A stretch of 19,304 nucleotides of DNA, from NCBI GenBank assembly GCA_017964115.1, contig JAGCSL010000026.1, forward strand, positions 1 to 19,304. Reading direction: 5' to 3'. A program made the position numbers and the translations under genes. The first letter of the stretch is position 1, and each line of letters begins with the position of its first letter. This document shows, one piece after another, positions 1 to 5,429 of the stretch. Source of the DNA: Candidatus Saccharimonadota bacterium (GTDB lineage Bacteria > Patescibacteriota > Saccharimonadia > Saccharimonadales > Saccharimonadaceae). The notes below the pieces were generated by a model. It had not been told where the DNA came from. It made no database searches and saw nothing but the letters and a program-made list of their open reading frames with translations.

Positions 1-41
1 CTTCTCAGCTACGGCGACTCAATGTTTATTTACTAGAACAA

Positions 42-70
42 GAAAAAAGCCACGCCTCTCGTCGGCGTGG
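42..70 (-). terminator. Rho-independent terminator of the 130 aa gene
   Basis: Read on the minus strand, CCACGCC and GGCGTGG form a perfect 7-bp stem (50-56 with 64-70) around a 7-nt loop, followed at once by CTTTTTTC. It lies 10 nt past the stop codon of the 130 aa gene. Nothing recognisable is seen in bases 1-41. Confidence 0.9.
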
Positions 71-79
71 TTAAAACGG

Positions 80-472
80 TTAGCAGTTAATAAAAAGATT
101 CATTATATCATCGATTCCATCACGACTAAAAGTCGCAACGTTTCGGTATCCGTCATATATACGGCATTCCTCTTCGTCGATGACTAGGCAATACTTTTTT
201 GTAACAATTTCCAGATGCTTTGAGTCTCCAGAAACTTCACTTTCTGGTTCTAAACATCTTAACAGTCTCATCAATGAAGATTTTTCCTGCATAGGTCTAT
301 CAAAACGACCTTTTAAAACAGTCTGCCCCCATTCAATGAGCTCCATATCTTCGCCTTGGAAAACAACCGCTACGTTCTCATGAAGATAAACACGTACAGC
401 GTTGCATTCAATTTTGAAGTATTGGTTACTTTCAATCGTGTTTAAAATATAGATAAATCTTTCAAGCTTCAT
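80..472 (-). CDS. Hypothetical small protein, 130 aa (IY-D-x-R module)
   Basis: No family was recognised. The protein is soluble-looking, with no signal peptide or membrane segment, and it starts MKLERFIYIL. I chose the ATG at 472 because a strong Shine-Dalgarno (GGAGAGGAGAAGG) lies just upstream; the same frame stays open to 610 but that extension is basic and has no ribosome site of its own. The C-terminal part (VIDEEECRIYDGYRNVATF, then a helix with IDDIMNLF) looks like a strand-turn-strand-helix module that also appears in the 189 aa and 70 aa products nearby. The gene is a single-gene unit with its own promoter (659-701), a leader of about 180 nt with several small hairpins, and a strong terminator. 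A long leader and such well-formed signals suggest a regulated, well-expressed gene. Function unknown. Confidence 0.8.
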   Translation of the reverse strand: MKLERFIYILNTIESNQYFKIECNAVRVYLHENVAVVFQGEDMELIEWGQTVLKGRFDRPMQEKSSLMRLLRCLEPESEVSGDSKHLEIVTKKYCLVIDEEECRIYDGYRNVATFSRDGIDDIMNLFINC

Positions 473-634
473 TGTCCTTCTCCTCTCCCCAGGCATCTTT
501 TGTGCTTTTGGGGCGTGTCGTCTTCGGGGCGACATCCTTTTTTGCTTTCGCAATTCGCACCCGTTCCAAGACCGATGAGAGTTGTGAAAGCAAATTGAAG
601 AGAAATTCAATAACTTTCCGTTTTTTTATGTACT

Positions 635-651
635 TTGGTTTGTTCAACCAA
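635..651 (-). promoter_or_regulatory. 5'-terminal hairpin of the 130 aa gene mRNA
   Basis: On the minus strand TTGGTT and AACCAA form a 6-bp stem around the loop GAACA. It begins within 1-2 nt of the transcription start expected from the -10 box at 659-664. A hairpin at the extreme 5' end is a known mRNA-stabilising arrangement. Further down the leader, GAAAG..ATTGAA with TTCAAT..CTTTC and TTGC-GAAA-GCAA (a GNRA-type loop) can also fold. Confidence 0.6.
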
Positions 652-658
652 CATTTTC

Positions 659-701
659 ATACTAGCATACTTTTTCATTTTTGTCAAGTATGCTTATGCT
701 T
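659..701 (-). promoter_or_regulatory. Promoter of the 130 aa gene with AAGCATAAGCAT box
   Basis: Minus strand: TTGACA at 682-687, a spacer of exactly 17 nt (665-681), and the -10 TAGTAT at 659-664 preceded by TGC (extended -10). Two tandem AAGCAT copies (690-701) sit directly upstream of the -35. AGCATAC upstream of the -35 and GTATGCT before the -10 form a perfect 7-bp inverted repeat around the -35 and spacer. Members of the same class precede the 78, 70 and 77 aa genes. Confidence 0.85.
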
Positions 702-730
702 ATTTCTATTTTTATCTCTGTTACTATACG

Positions 731-757
731 AAAAATCCACGCCCGAAAAGCGTGGAT
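731..757 (-). terminator. Rho-independent terminator of the 189 aa gene
   Basis: Minus strand: ATCCACGC and GCGTGGAT form a perfect 8-bp stem (735-742 with 750-757), followed by TTTTTC. It lies a few bases past the stop codon of the 189 aa gene. The stem core CCACGC/GCGTGG is the same as in the terminator at 42-70. Confidence 0.9.
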
Positions 758-763
758 TAGTAA

Positions 764-1333
764 TTATTCGGCAATCTCAGCCATAAAACGGATTATTGTA
801 TCCAGCACAATCATTGAACGCGTCTCATAGACTTGTCTATCATCACGATAAATAACAACATCCATAGACCATTCATTGAAGGTGAATCCGACACAGAATT
901 CCCCGATAAATACCGACGACGTTATAGCCTTATATTCTCTTCTTACTTTGAAGTGACTTATTTTGCTACAAATATCACCTTTATCGAATAGGAACAAGAA
1001 CATCGCCGAGAATTGCTTTAGGGTTAAGAATTCCCAATCCTTCTCGGTTAAACCTGATGCAAATGATAGAACTTCACCCACCGGTCTGGTTACTGTGCCG
1101 TACTTTTTAATCAGCACGTCACAAAGCCATTCCAGTTTCGCTTCGCCATCAATGGTTTCTAATTCACCATACGCATCGTAGCATTCAATTACGCCACCCT
1201 CATCGTCATATTTGAAGTAGTAATAGTATCCATCGCACATATAGCAGGATACGCCCTCTTCGTCTAGGCGGTAACTTACTACACCATTAAGATCAGAGAT
1301 AGCTTTGCATGCTTTTAATAAATTAATGTTCAT
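764..1333 (-). CDS. Hypothetical protein, 189 aa
   Basis: No family was recognised. I chose the ATG at 1333 (MNINLLKACK) because TGAGGT lies about 6 nt upstream; an in-frame ATG at 1345 (MRFYMNINLL) is the alternative, with GGGGGA before it, and the frame stays open to 1441. The protein looks cytosolic and rich in Tyr, Asp and Cys, with a run YYYYF near residue 36. Two stretches resemble the module in the neighbouring small proteins: VSYRLDEEGV..YMCDG near the N-terminus and the C-terminal VVIYRDDRQVYETR followed by a helix with LDTIIRFM. It may therefore hold two copies of the module. It is a single-gene unit with its own promoter, a structured leader of about 165 nt and a terminator. Confidence 0.8.
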   Translation of the reverse strand: MNINLLKACKAISDLNGVVSYRLDEEGVSCYMCDGYYYYFKYDDEGGVIECYDAYGELETIDGEAKLEWLCDVLIKKYGTVTRPVGEVLSFASGLTEKDWEFLTLKQFSAMFLFLFDKGDICSKISHFKVRREYKAITSSVFIGEFCVGFTFNEWSMDVVIYRDDRQVYETRSMIVLDTIIRFMAEIAE

Positions 1334-1348
1334 ATAGAACCTCATTCC

Positions 1349-1384
1349 CCCGAAATCTGTTCGGGAGGGGCGCTTTGATAGCGC
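1349..1384 (-). promoter_or_regulatory. Two hairpins just upstream of the 189 aa gene start
   Basis: Minus strand order: GCGCT/AGCGC (1370-1384), then CCCGAA/TTCGGG (1349-1365), ending about 4 nt before the upstream ATG at 1345 and close to the TGAGGT ribosome site. Depending on folding, the second hairpin could expose or hide the ribosome site. Confidence 0.5.
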
Positions 1385-1393
1385 ACTCACGGG

Positions 1394-1441
1394 TTGGCCG
1401 CAATCTATATCCGTTTTATAACCGATACAGGTTGCGACCAA
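1394..1441 (-). promoter_or_regulatory. Long imperfect hairpin in the 189 aa gene leader
   Basis: TTGGTCGCAA and TTGCGGCCAA pair over 10 positions (one G-U), then one mismatch, then CTGTATC pairs with GATATAG over 7 positions (one G-U), around a 12-nt loop. This gives a stem of about 17 bp in the untranslated leader. It recalls the long stems in the 78 aa and 77 aa gene leaders in shape, not in sequence. Confidence 0.65.
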
Positions 1442-1481
1442 TTCGCCTGAGATTCTTGGTTGAAAATGCCTATAAAAGATC

Positions 1482-1499
1482 GTCGATTCTTAGATCAAC
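1482..1499 (-). promoter_or_regulatory. 5'-terminal hairpin of the 189 aa gene mRNA
   Basis: Minus strand GTTGAT and ATCGAC form 6 pairs (one G-U) around CTAAGA. The stem starts at the transcription start expected about 7 nt after the -10 at 1506-1511. Confidence 0.5.
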
Positions 1500-1505
1500 T
1501 CTATT

Positions 1506-1534
1506 ATTTAATCATTTATCGACACGTCTGTCAA
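1506..1534 (-). promoter_or_regulatory. Promoter of the 189 aa gene
   Basis: Minus strand: TTGACA at 1529-1534, a 17-nt spacer, TTAAAT at 1506-1511 preceded by TGA (extended -10). It runs back to back with the tgt promoter, so the two may interfere. A partial box (AGCATAAG) lies farther upstream at 1545-1552, 10 nt from the -35, not at the usual spacing of this class. Confidence 0.75.
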
Positions 1535-1548
1535 ATCCCCTTCTCTTA

Positions 1549-1557
1549 TGCTAGAAT
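1549..1557 (+). promoter_or_regulatory. Extended -10 of tgt, apparently leaderless
   Basis: TGC-TAGAAT (-10 at 1552-1557) ends 7 nt before the tgt ATG at 1565, so the expected transcription start falls on or next to the start codon. There is no room for, and no sign of, a Shine-Dalgarno. The -35 region (TGTCAA near 1529-1534) is weak and is shared with the opposing promoter. Confidence 0.65.
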
Positions 1558-1564
1558 AAAAACA

Positions 1565-2692
1565 ATGTTGAAATTCGATATTATCAAACAAACCGGCCTC
1601 ATGCGTGCCGGCGTTATTCATACTCCACATGGCGATATCAAGACGCCCGCATTTATCGGTGCCGCCACTCGCGCCTCCGTTAAAGCCATCACTCACGCCC
1701 AAATGCGCGAACTTGGCTCTCAGGGCATTCTCGCTAACACCTATCACCTCATCCTCGCCCCTGGCCCAGATCTTATCGAAAAAGCCGGCGGACTTGCCGA
1801 ATTTACTAGCTGGCATGGCCCAACTTTCACCGATTCTGGCGGCTTTCAAATGCTCTCCCTCACGGATGCCAAAATCGACCACGACGGCGTCACCTTCAAA
1901 TCTCACATCAACGGCGATAAAATCCGCATGAATCCTGAAATTTCCATGCAAGCCCAGTGGAAAATTGGTGCCGATATTCACATGGCTTTCGATCAAGCCA
2001 TCGATTCTACCGACAAAGAACTCGTGCGTAAAGCCATGATCCGCACTCATAACTGGTTACCGCGCAACATTGCCGAACATCAACGTCTCGCCAAAGAAGC
2101 CAAAAAAGCCGGCAAACCCGAACAATACCTCTACGCCGTTGTTCAAGGTGGCCTCTTTGAAGATCTCCGCCGCGAATCTGCCGAACTCATGGCTAAGCAA
2201 CCTGTTGATGGCTATGGTATCGGCTCCCTCTATACCACCGAAACTCCCGAAACTGCCGAGATTATCAAGCTCACTAACGAGATTATCCCAAACGACAAGC
2301 CACGCCACCTACTCGGTATGGGTTCCGAACCGCGCGACCTCTTTATTGGCGCTATGTACGGTTGTGACACTTTTGATTGCGTCGCCCCTACTCGCCAAGC
2401 TCGCAACGGCGCGCTCTACACTCCATATGGTCGCGTTAATATCCGCAACGCTAAATACCGCGAGCAATTCTCTCCCATCGATCCCGACTGCGATTGCTAT
2501 TGTTGTAAAAATTACACAGCAGCTTATCTGCATCACCTCTATAAAGTCGATGAAATCACCGGCAAAACTCTCGCCAGCATTCACAACGAGCACTTCGTGG
2601 TCAAAATCTGCGATAAAATCCGCGAAAGTATCCTAAACGACACTTTCGAAGATTACATGGCAGATTTCATGCATAAATACTACAAATCTTAA
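1565..2692 (+). CDS. tgt: tRNA-guanine(34) transglycosylase
   Basis: Exchanges guanine 34 in GUN-anticodon tRNAs for a 7-deazaguanine, the key step in putting queuosine-type bases into tRNA. 375 aa, full length for the family. Visible: DSGGF with Asp90; VVQGG with Gln194; the presumed nucleophile Asp271 in FDCVAPTR; and a zinc site of Cys309, Cys311, Cys314 and His340 (CDCYCC..., SIHNEHF) with the usual 26-residue Cys-His gap. I chose the ATG at 1565 because TGT proteins begin close to 'KFDIIKQTG' and a -10 lies directly upstream; the open frame back to 1460 runs through the promoter. Oddity: the base-pocket motifs are changed. The usual FDEC is FDQA (143-146 region) and the usual GGLAVGE is GSLYTTE (220-226). 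By eye alignment, the position equivalent to Cys158 of the Zymomonas enzyme is Ala145. The family is sure; the base it uses is not. Confidence 0.96.
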   Translation: MLKFDIIKQTGLMRAGVIHTPHGDIKTPAFIGAATRASVKAITHAQMRELGSQGILANTYHLILAPGPDLIEKAGGLAEFTSWHGPTFTDSGGFQMLSLTDAKIDHDGVTFKSHINGDKIRMNPEISMQAQWKIGADIHMAFDQAIDSTDKELVRKAMIRTHNWLPRNIAEHQRLAKEAKKAGKPEQYLYAVVQGGLFEDLRRESAELMAKQPVDGYGIGSLYTTETPETAEIIKLTNEIIPNDKPRHLLGMGSEPRDLFIGAMYGCDTFDCVAPTRQARNGALYTPYGRVNIRNAKYREQFSPIDPDCDCYCCKNYTAAYLHHLYKVDEITGKTLASIHNEHFVVKICDKIRESILNDTFEDYMADFMHKYYKS

Positions 2693-2703
2693 GTATGGTT
2701 AAA

Positions 2704-2726
2704 GGCCGGGATCGCTCCCGGCCTTC
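2704..2726 (-). terminator. Hairpin terminator between convergent tgt and the 78 aa gene
   Basis: GGCCGGGA and TCCCGGCC form a perfect 8-bp GC-rich stem around a 4-nt loop. The minus strand reads CCTTTAA after the stem and the plus strand CCTTCGG, so the T-runs are short both ways. It probably serves both genes. Confidence 0.7.
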
Positions 2727-2737
2727 GGATACTGAAT

Positions 2738-2974
2738 TTAGCGGCTGCTACGGATATATTCTGTGCCAACAATCAGCACGAAGATAATAGTAACAATCAC
2801 GACCGCAAACGGCACATAGAACAACGGACTAACGCCGTAATCACACACATTGCCGTATGCATCTGGATTATACCTATTGAATATTCCGCTGTCTTTAAGC
2901 ACTACCGCAAGCTTTACAAGCCCTACAATCGCACCAATACAGACAAAATACAAAGCAACCAAATACTTCTTCAT
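2738..2974 (-). CDS. Small two-helix membrane protein, 78 aa
   Basis: No family was recognised. Two hydrophobic segments are visible, about residues 5-27 (LVALYFVCIGAIVGLVKLAV) and 50-72 (PLFYVPFAVVIVTIIFVLIV), joined by a polar loop of about 22 residues with Asn, Tyr, Asp and one Cys, and a short basic tail (RSSR). Lys2 and Lys3 and the basic tail suggest both ends inside the cell with the loop outside. The ATG start has AAAGGGGTG about 9 nt upstream. It is a single-gene unit: AAGCAT-class promoter at 3125-3167, a leader of about 144 nt with two strong hairpins, and a terminator shared with tgt. It does not share the module of its small neighbours. Confidence 0.75.
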   Translation of the reverse strand: MKKYLVALYFVCIGAIVGLVKLAVVLKDSGIFNRYNPDAYGNVCDYGVSPLFYVPFAVVIVTIIFVLIVGTEYIRSSR

Positions 2975-3000
2975 TTAGAACACCCCTTTGTAAAAACCAG

Positions 3001-3053
3001 GTCATCTTGGTATTCCCAATTACCAAATTGATAAGTAGAAATACCAAGACGAC
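3001..3053 (-). promoter_or_regulatory. Long leader hairpin of the 78 aa gene
   Basis: Bases 3001-3016 pair with 3038-3053 over 16 positions in the minus-strand transcript (14 Watson-Crick, 2 G-U), with no mismatch. CAATT/AATTG (3017-3021 with 3026-3030) can stack on top. The stem ends about 27 nt before the start codon. Confidence 0.75.
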
Positions 3054-3096
3054 TGTCTTTCCGAGGGAGTTTCTTTGCGTATCCATTAATGTTCTT

Positions 3097-3115
3097 AATC
3101 ATATTAAATATGATT
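3097..3115 (-). promoter_or_regulatory. Perfect palindrome at the 78 aa gene transcription start
   Basis: AATCATATT and AATATGATT are perfect 9-nt arms around one base. It lies 10-28 nt past the -10 box, so it is either the 5'-terminal hairpin of the mRNA or an operator at the start site. Every leader of this promoter class has a stem here. Confidence 0.6.
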
Positions 3116-3124
3116 ACACTTTTA

Positions 3125-3167
3125 ATTATAGCACACTATCTCAAAAAAGTCAAGAACGCTTATGCTT
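3125..3167 (-). promoter_or_regulatory. Promoter of the 78 aa gene with AAGCATAAGC box
   Basis: Minus strand: TTGACT at 3148-3153, a 17-nt spacer, consensus TATAAT at 3125-3130 with TGC before it, and AAGCATAAGC at 3158-3167. The 15 bases ATAGTGTGCTATAAT that end the spacer and form the -10 are identical to those in the 70 aa gene promoter. Confidence 0.9.
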
Positions 3168-3178
3168 ATATCAGATAG

Positions 3179-3209
3179 AAAAAACCGGCGCTGTTTTTTG
3201 AGCGCCGGT
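3179..3209 (-). terminator. Rho-independent terminator of the 70 aa gene
   Basis: Minus strand: ACCGGCGCT and AGCGCCGGT form a perfect 9-bp stem (3184-3192 with 3201-3209) around an 8-nt loop, then a T-run. It stands about 11 bp upstream of the AAGCAT box of the next unit. Confidence 0.92.
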
Positions 3210-3221
3210 AGAATTATTATT

Positions 3222-3434
3222 TTACTGCATCATTGAGATAATCTGATCCCGTACCATCAACGGCATTTTGCCAACTGTACAGAACAGGCACAGGATATCA
3301 ATATTTATCCCTGCCTCGATGCGCCTTCCGTCTGAGTCTTCATATATAGCTACTCCGTTATCACAAAGAGTATAGCTTGCATAAGCTCCAGCAGAAGCTG
3401 CATCCACTTCTCTCGTAAATGTATCAAATGCCAT
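3222..3434 (-). CDS. Hypothetical small protein, 70 aa (IY-D-x-R module)
   Basis: No family was recognised. I chose the ATG at 3434 (MAFDTFTREV) because AGGGGGT lies about 8 nt upstream; an in-frame ATG at 3482 would start inside the 5'-terminal hairpin and has no ribosome site. No signal peptide or clear membrane segment is visible. The centre, ASYTLCDNGVAIYEDSDGRR, matches by eye both the N-terminal VSYRLDEEGVSCYMCDG and the C-terminal IYRDDR regions of the 189 aa protein and the IYDGYRN region of the 130 aa protein, and is followed by a hydrophobic helix (INIDILCLFC). It appears to be a single-module version of the same small family. It has its own AAGCAT-class promoter and its own terminator. 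Confidence 0.72.
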   Translation of the reverse strand: MAFDTFTREVDAASAGAYASYTLCDNGVAIYEDSDGRRIEAGINIDILCLFCTVGKMPLMVRDQIISMMQ

Positions 3435-3481
3435 AATTGCACCCCCTATGCATTGATAACAGGCACAAATCGCCTCGTACA

Positions 3482-3498
3482 TCCGTTGCTATAACGAA
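3482..3498 (-). promoter_or_regulatory. 5'-terminal hairpin of the 70 aa gene mRNA
   Basis: Minus strand TTCGTT and AACGGA form 6 pairs (one G-U) around ATAGC, about 5 nt after the expected transcription start. Confidence 0.55.
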
Positions 3499-3509
3499 TA
3501 TACACTACT

Positions 3510-3552
3510 ATTATAGCACACTATTGCATTTTTGTCAATGATACTCATGCTT
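3510..3552 (-). promoter_or_regulatory. Promoter of the 70 aa gene with AAGCAT box
   Basis: Minus strand: AAGCAT at 3547-3552, TTGACA at 3533-3538, 17-nt spacer, TATAAT at 3510-3515 with TGC before it. The AAGCAT-to-TTGACA gap is 8 nt, as in the 78 aa gene promoter. It is divergent from the AI-2E gene promoter and its box lies where that promoter's -35 would be. Confidence 0.9.
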
Positions 3553-3563
3553 ATTTATGGTAA

Positions 3564-3572
3564 TGATATAAT
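3564..3572 (+). promoter_or_regulatory. Extended -10 of the AI-2E gene, apparently leaderless
   Basis: TGA-TATAAT (-10 at 3567-3572) is followed by only 6 bases and then the ATG at 3579, so transcription should begin at the start codon. No Shine-Dalgarno precedes the gene. The -35 position has no match. Confidence 0.7.
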
Positions 3573-3578
3573 GTCCTT

Positions 3579-4754
3579 ATGAGTACAACAACTAAAGTTC
3601 AAATCGACACCAAAACCTTTATCCGTTTTTGGCTGGTTATCATTGGCTTCGTTGCTGCCGGTTACCTTCTCGTCAAAGCTAGTGCCGGTCTGCTTATTAT
3701 CGGTTGCGCCCTATTCTTCGCGCTTGCCATCAAGCCATTAGTCAATAAACTGGCTAATCTTTTTCCAAGCAAATCCCGCAATCTCCCCATCGCCATTGCC
3801 TACATCATAGTTGTTGGCTTTATTTGCGGTTTTGTCGCTATTGTCGTGCCAACCATTATTTCCGAAACCGCCAAGTTTGCTAGTAATCTTCCGAACATTA
3901 TCGATGGCGCCACTAATAATCTTACTTTCATCGACGACATCGGCGAATCGCTTCATATTCAGAATTTCCGCGAAGAAACTATCAAGGCCGTTCGCGACTT
4001 TTCGCAAGGTTTCGTCAATCTAGACAATGTTGGCTCAACTCTCACTAATTCCATTACCGCCGTCGGTAGTGCGCTCGCCACCATCATCCTCGCACTTGTA
4101 CTTGCTTTCTTTATGCTTACCGAAGGCCCACGCATTACTAAAAAATTCTGGAATAGCCTCGGCAACAGTCGCCCCACTAAAAAAGCCGAGCACGTCGTCG
4201 CTCGTCTTTCCTCTACAATCTCTACTTATGTCTCAAGCGCCATTACCGTTGCACTTATTAATGCCTGTGCAACCATGATTGCTGTATTCGCTATCAGTCT
4301 TATTCTGGGACTAAATCCGGGCCTTGCCTTACCATTTGGCCTAATTACAGGCGTCTTTAGTCTTATCCCAATGTTCGGTTCATTCATCGGTGGCGCTATC
4401 GTCGCGCTTCTGCTCGGCTTCAGCCAAGTCGGTGCCGGCGTAACGTTTATTATCTATACTATCGTCTACCTTCAGATCGAATCCAATGTTATTTCGCCAA
4501 AAGTTCAAGGCAAAGGTATGAAACTTCCGGCCCTTGCCATCCTCTCTGCTGTCACTATCGGCGTCTATACCTTCGGTCTTATTGGTGCTATTATCTCAAT
4601 TCCAATTGCCGGCTGTATTCGCGTTCTAATTGAAGAATACAGCAGCGATTTTATGGATGATGGAAAAATTAACGGTAGTGACCTCGTCAAAAAAACTAAA
4701 CCAGCTCCCAAAACAGAAAAGACCGAAACAAAGCAGCTAATCGCCGAAGGTTAA
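3579..4754 (+). CDS. AI-2E family transporter (PerM/TqsA-like membrane protein)
   Basis: A polytopic inner-membrane protein of the AI-2E exporter superfamily. Members include TqsA (autoinducer-2 export) and other permeases and antiporters, so the substrate cannot be read from the sequence. 391 aa with about eight membrane segments, near residues 16-33, 36-52, 70-92, 158-180, 219-245, 250-280, 286-303 and 317-346. The long soluble stretch between the third and fourth (about 93-157) is typical of the family, as is the conserved C-terminal half with PMFGSFIGG near 264 and the YLQIESNVISPKVQGKGMKLP stretch at about 297-317. The tail (360-391) is Lys- and Thr-rich and cytosolic. The start at 3579 fits the family N-terminus and the -10 directly upstream. 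Single-gene unit with a strong terminator. Confidence 0.93.
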   Translation: MSTTTKVQIDTKTFIRFWLVIIGFVAAGYLLVKASAGLLIIGCALFFALAIKPLVNKLANLFPSKSRNLPIAIAYIIVVGFICGFVAIVVPTIISETAKFASNLPNIIDGATNNLTFIDDIGESLHIQNFREETIKAVRDFSQGFVNLDNVGSTLTNSITAVGSALATIILALVLAFFMLTEGPRITKKFWNSLGNSRPTKKAEHVVARLSSTISTYVSSAITVALINACATMIAVFAISLILGLNPGLALPFGLITGVFSLIPMFGSFIGGAIVALLLGFSQVGAGVTFIIYTIVYLQIESNVISPKVQGKGMKLPALAILSAVTIGVYTFGLIGAIISIPIAGCIRVLIEEYSSDFMDDGKINGSDLVKKTKPAPKTEKTETKQLIAEG

Positions 4755-4760
4755 ACATCA

Positions 4761-4788
4761 AAAATACCCCATCAAGGGGTATTTTTTT
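4761..4788 (+). terminator. Bidirectional terminator after the AI-2E gene
   Basis: AAAATACCCC and GGGGTATTTT form a perfect 10-bp stem around a 5-nt loop, followed by a T-run on the plus strand and TTTTTGATG on the minus strand. It separates two convergent units. Confidence 0.92.
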
Positions 4789-4798
4789 ATTGTATAGA

Positions 4799-5413
4799 TT
4801 ATTTCTTGTGGCCTTTTTCCAGTTCTACGCCATGTCGGAAAATTACTGCAAATACTAGCACTATAAAACCTAGCAAATACTGGCTCAGCGAGACGCTTGC
4901 AACAATTTGTTCGCCACCCAACATCAACGCCAAAATCAACGACCCTAAATCAATCGTAATTACAGTCGCAAAAATCCAGGTCGCCATCTTTTGTAATAAA
5001 TCGACATTCTCCATCGTGAATGGTGTTTTGCCGTGCACTAAATTCTTAAAAAACTTCCCCGTATGTCGCGCCAGTACCGAAGCAAAAGCAAGCACCATAA
5101 TCGCTACTACCATTGCGACCAATATGAAGGTAACTTGCTGATTATGGCTTTTAGCCAGGAAGTTATTCACCGCTTCACCGCCCAATGTAATTAATGAATC
5201 ATTCGTTTGCACGTTCATTTCATTAATGAATTCACTCATATTTACCGTTTTATGACCTAATCCAAATAAAACCCCCGCCACACAAAGTGCTACTGCTGCA
5301 ATAATGCAGAAAATTTCGCAGATTTTAGCTATTACGTAAGTGACCTTACAAACCGTTTTACAGCCCTTGCTGCTTAGAGCCATTTTCACTTCTTCTGATT
5401 GTTTTTTCGCCAT
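4799..5413 (-). CDS. DUF2975-like four-helix membrane protein
   Basis: 204 aa with four hydrophobic segments near residues 32-54, 94-116, 141-163 and 173-192. The cytosolic-looking motif GKTPFTMENVDLLQKMA after the second segment, and the end ...VFAVIFRHGVELEKG, match what I recall of DUF2975 proteins (conserved G-x-PF-x-EN and a final G-x-E/x-L region). Such proteins have no firm function and often sit beside small XRE-type regulators; none is visible here. The loop between the first and second segments (about 55-93) is Asn- and Ser-rich and probably extracellular. The ATG at 5413 has AAAGGGTGAG just upstream. It starts 16 nt after the cysS stop and should be co-transcribed with it. Confidence 0.72.
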   Translation of the reverse strand: MAKKQSEEVKMALSSKGCKTVCKVTYVIAKICEIFCIIAAVALCVAGVLFGLGHKTVNMSEFINEMNVQTNDSLITLGGEAVNNFLAKSHNQQVTFILVAMVVAIMVLAFASVLARHTGKFFKNLVHGKTPFTMENVDLLQKMATWIFATVITIDLGSLILALMLGGEQIVASVSLSQYLLGFIVLVFAVIFRHGVELEKGHKK

Positions 5414-5429
5414 CTCACCCTTTCTTTAA

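Noticed and set aside
462..647. Minus-strand open frame of 61 codons in the leader of the 130 aa gene, overlapping its start
   Set aside because: It begins with TTG, has no ribosome site, runs through leader hairpins and codes for a very basic, low-complexity peptide. A regulatory leader ORF cannot be excluded, but the evidence favours an untranslated leader.
472..786. Plus-strand open frame of 104 codons
   Set aside because: It is antisense to the leader and promoter of the 130 aa gene, crosses the terminator of the 189 aa gene and has no ribosome site.
1460..1564. N-terminal extension of tgt by 35 codons
   Set aside because: It would cross both promoters and adds residues foreign to the family; the family start is at 1565.
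1605..1931. Plus- and minus-strand open frames inside tgt, and similar ones inside gap, rpe, the zinc-ribbon genes and cysS
   Set aside because: They overlap well-recognised genes, lack ribosome sites and have shadow-frame composition.
3097..3115. LexA or other named operator
   Set aside because: The palindrome does not match a known operator consensus, and position fits the 5' hairpins seen in the other leaders, so no regulator was named.
80..3482. Toxin-antitoxin or defence island made of the small genes
   Set aside because: The genes are single units each with its own promoter and terminator, not paired cistrons, and show no toxin, antitoxin, nuclease or NTPase motif.
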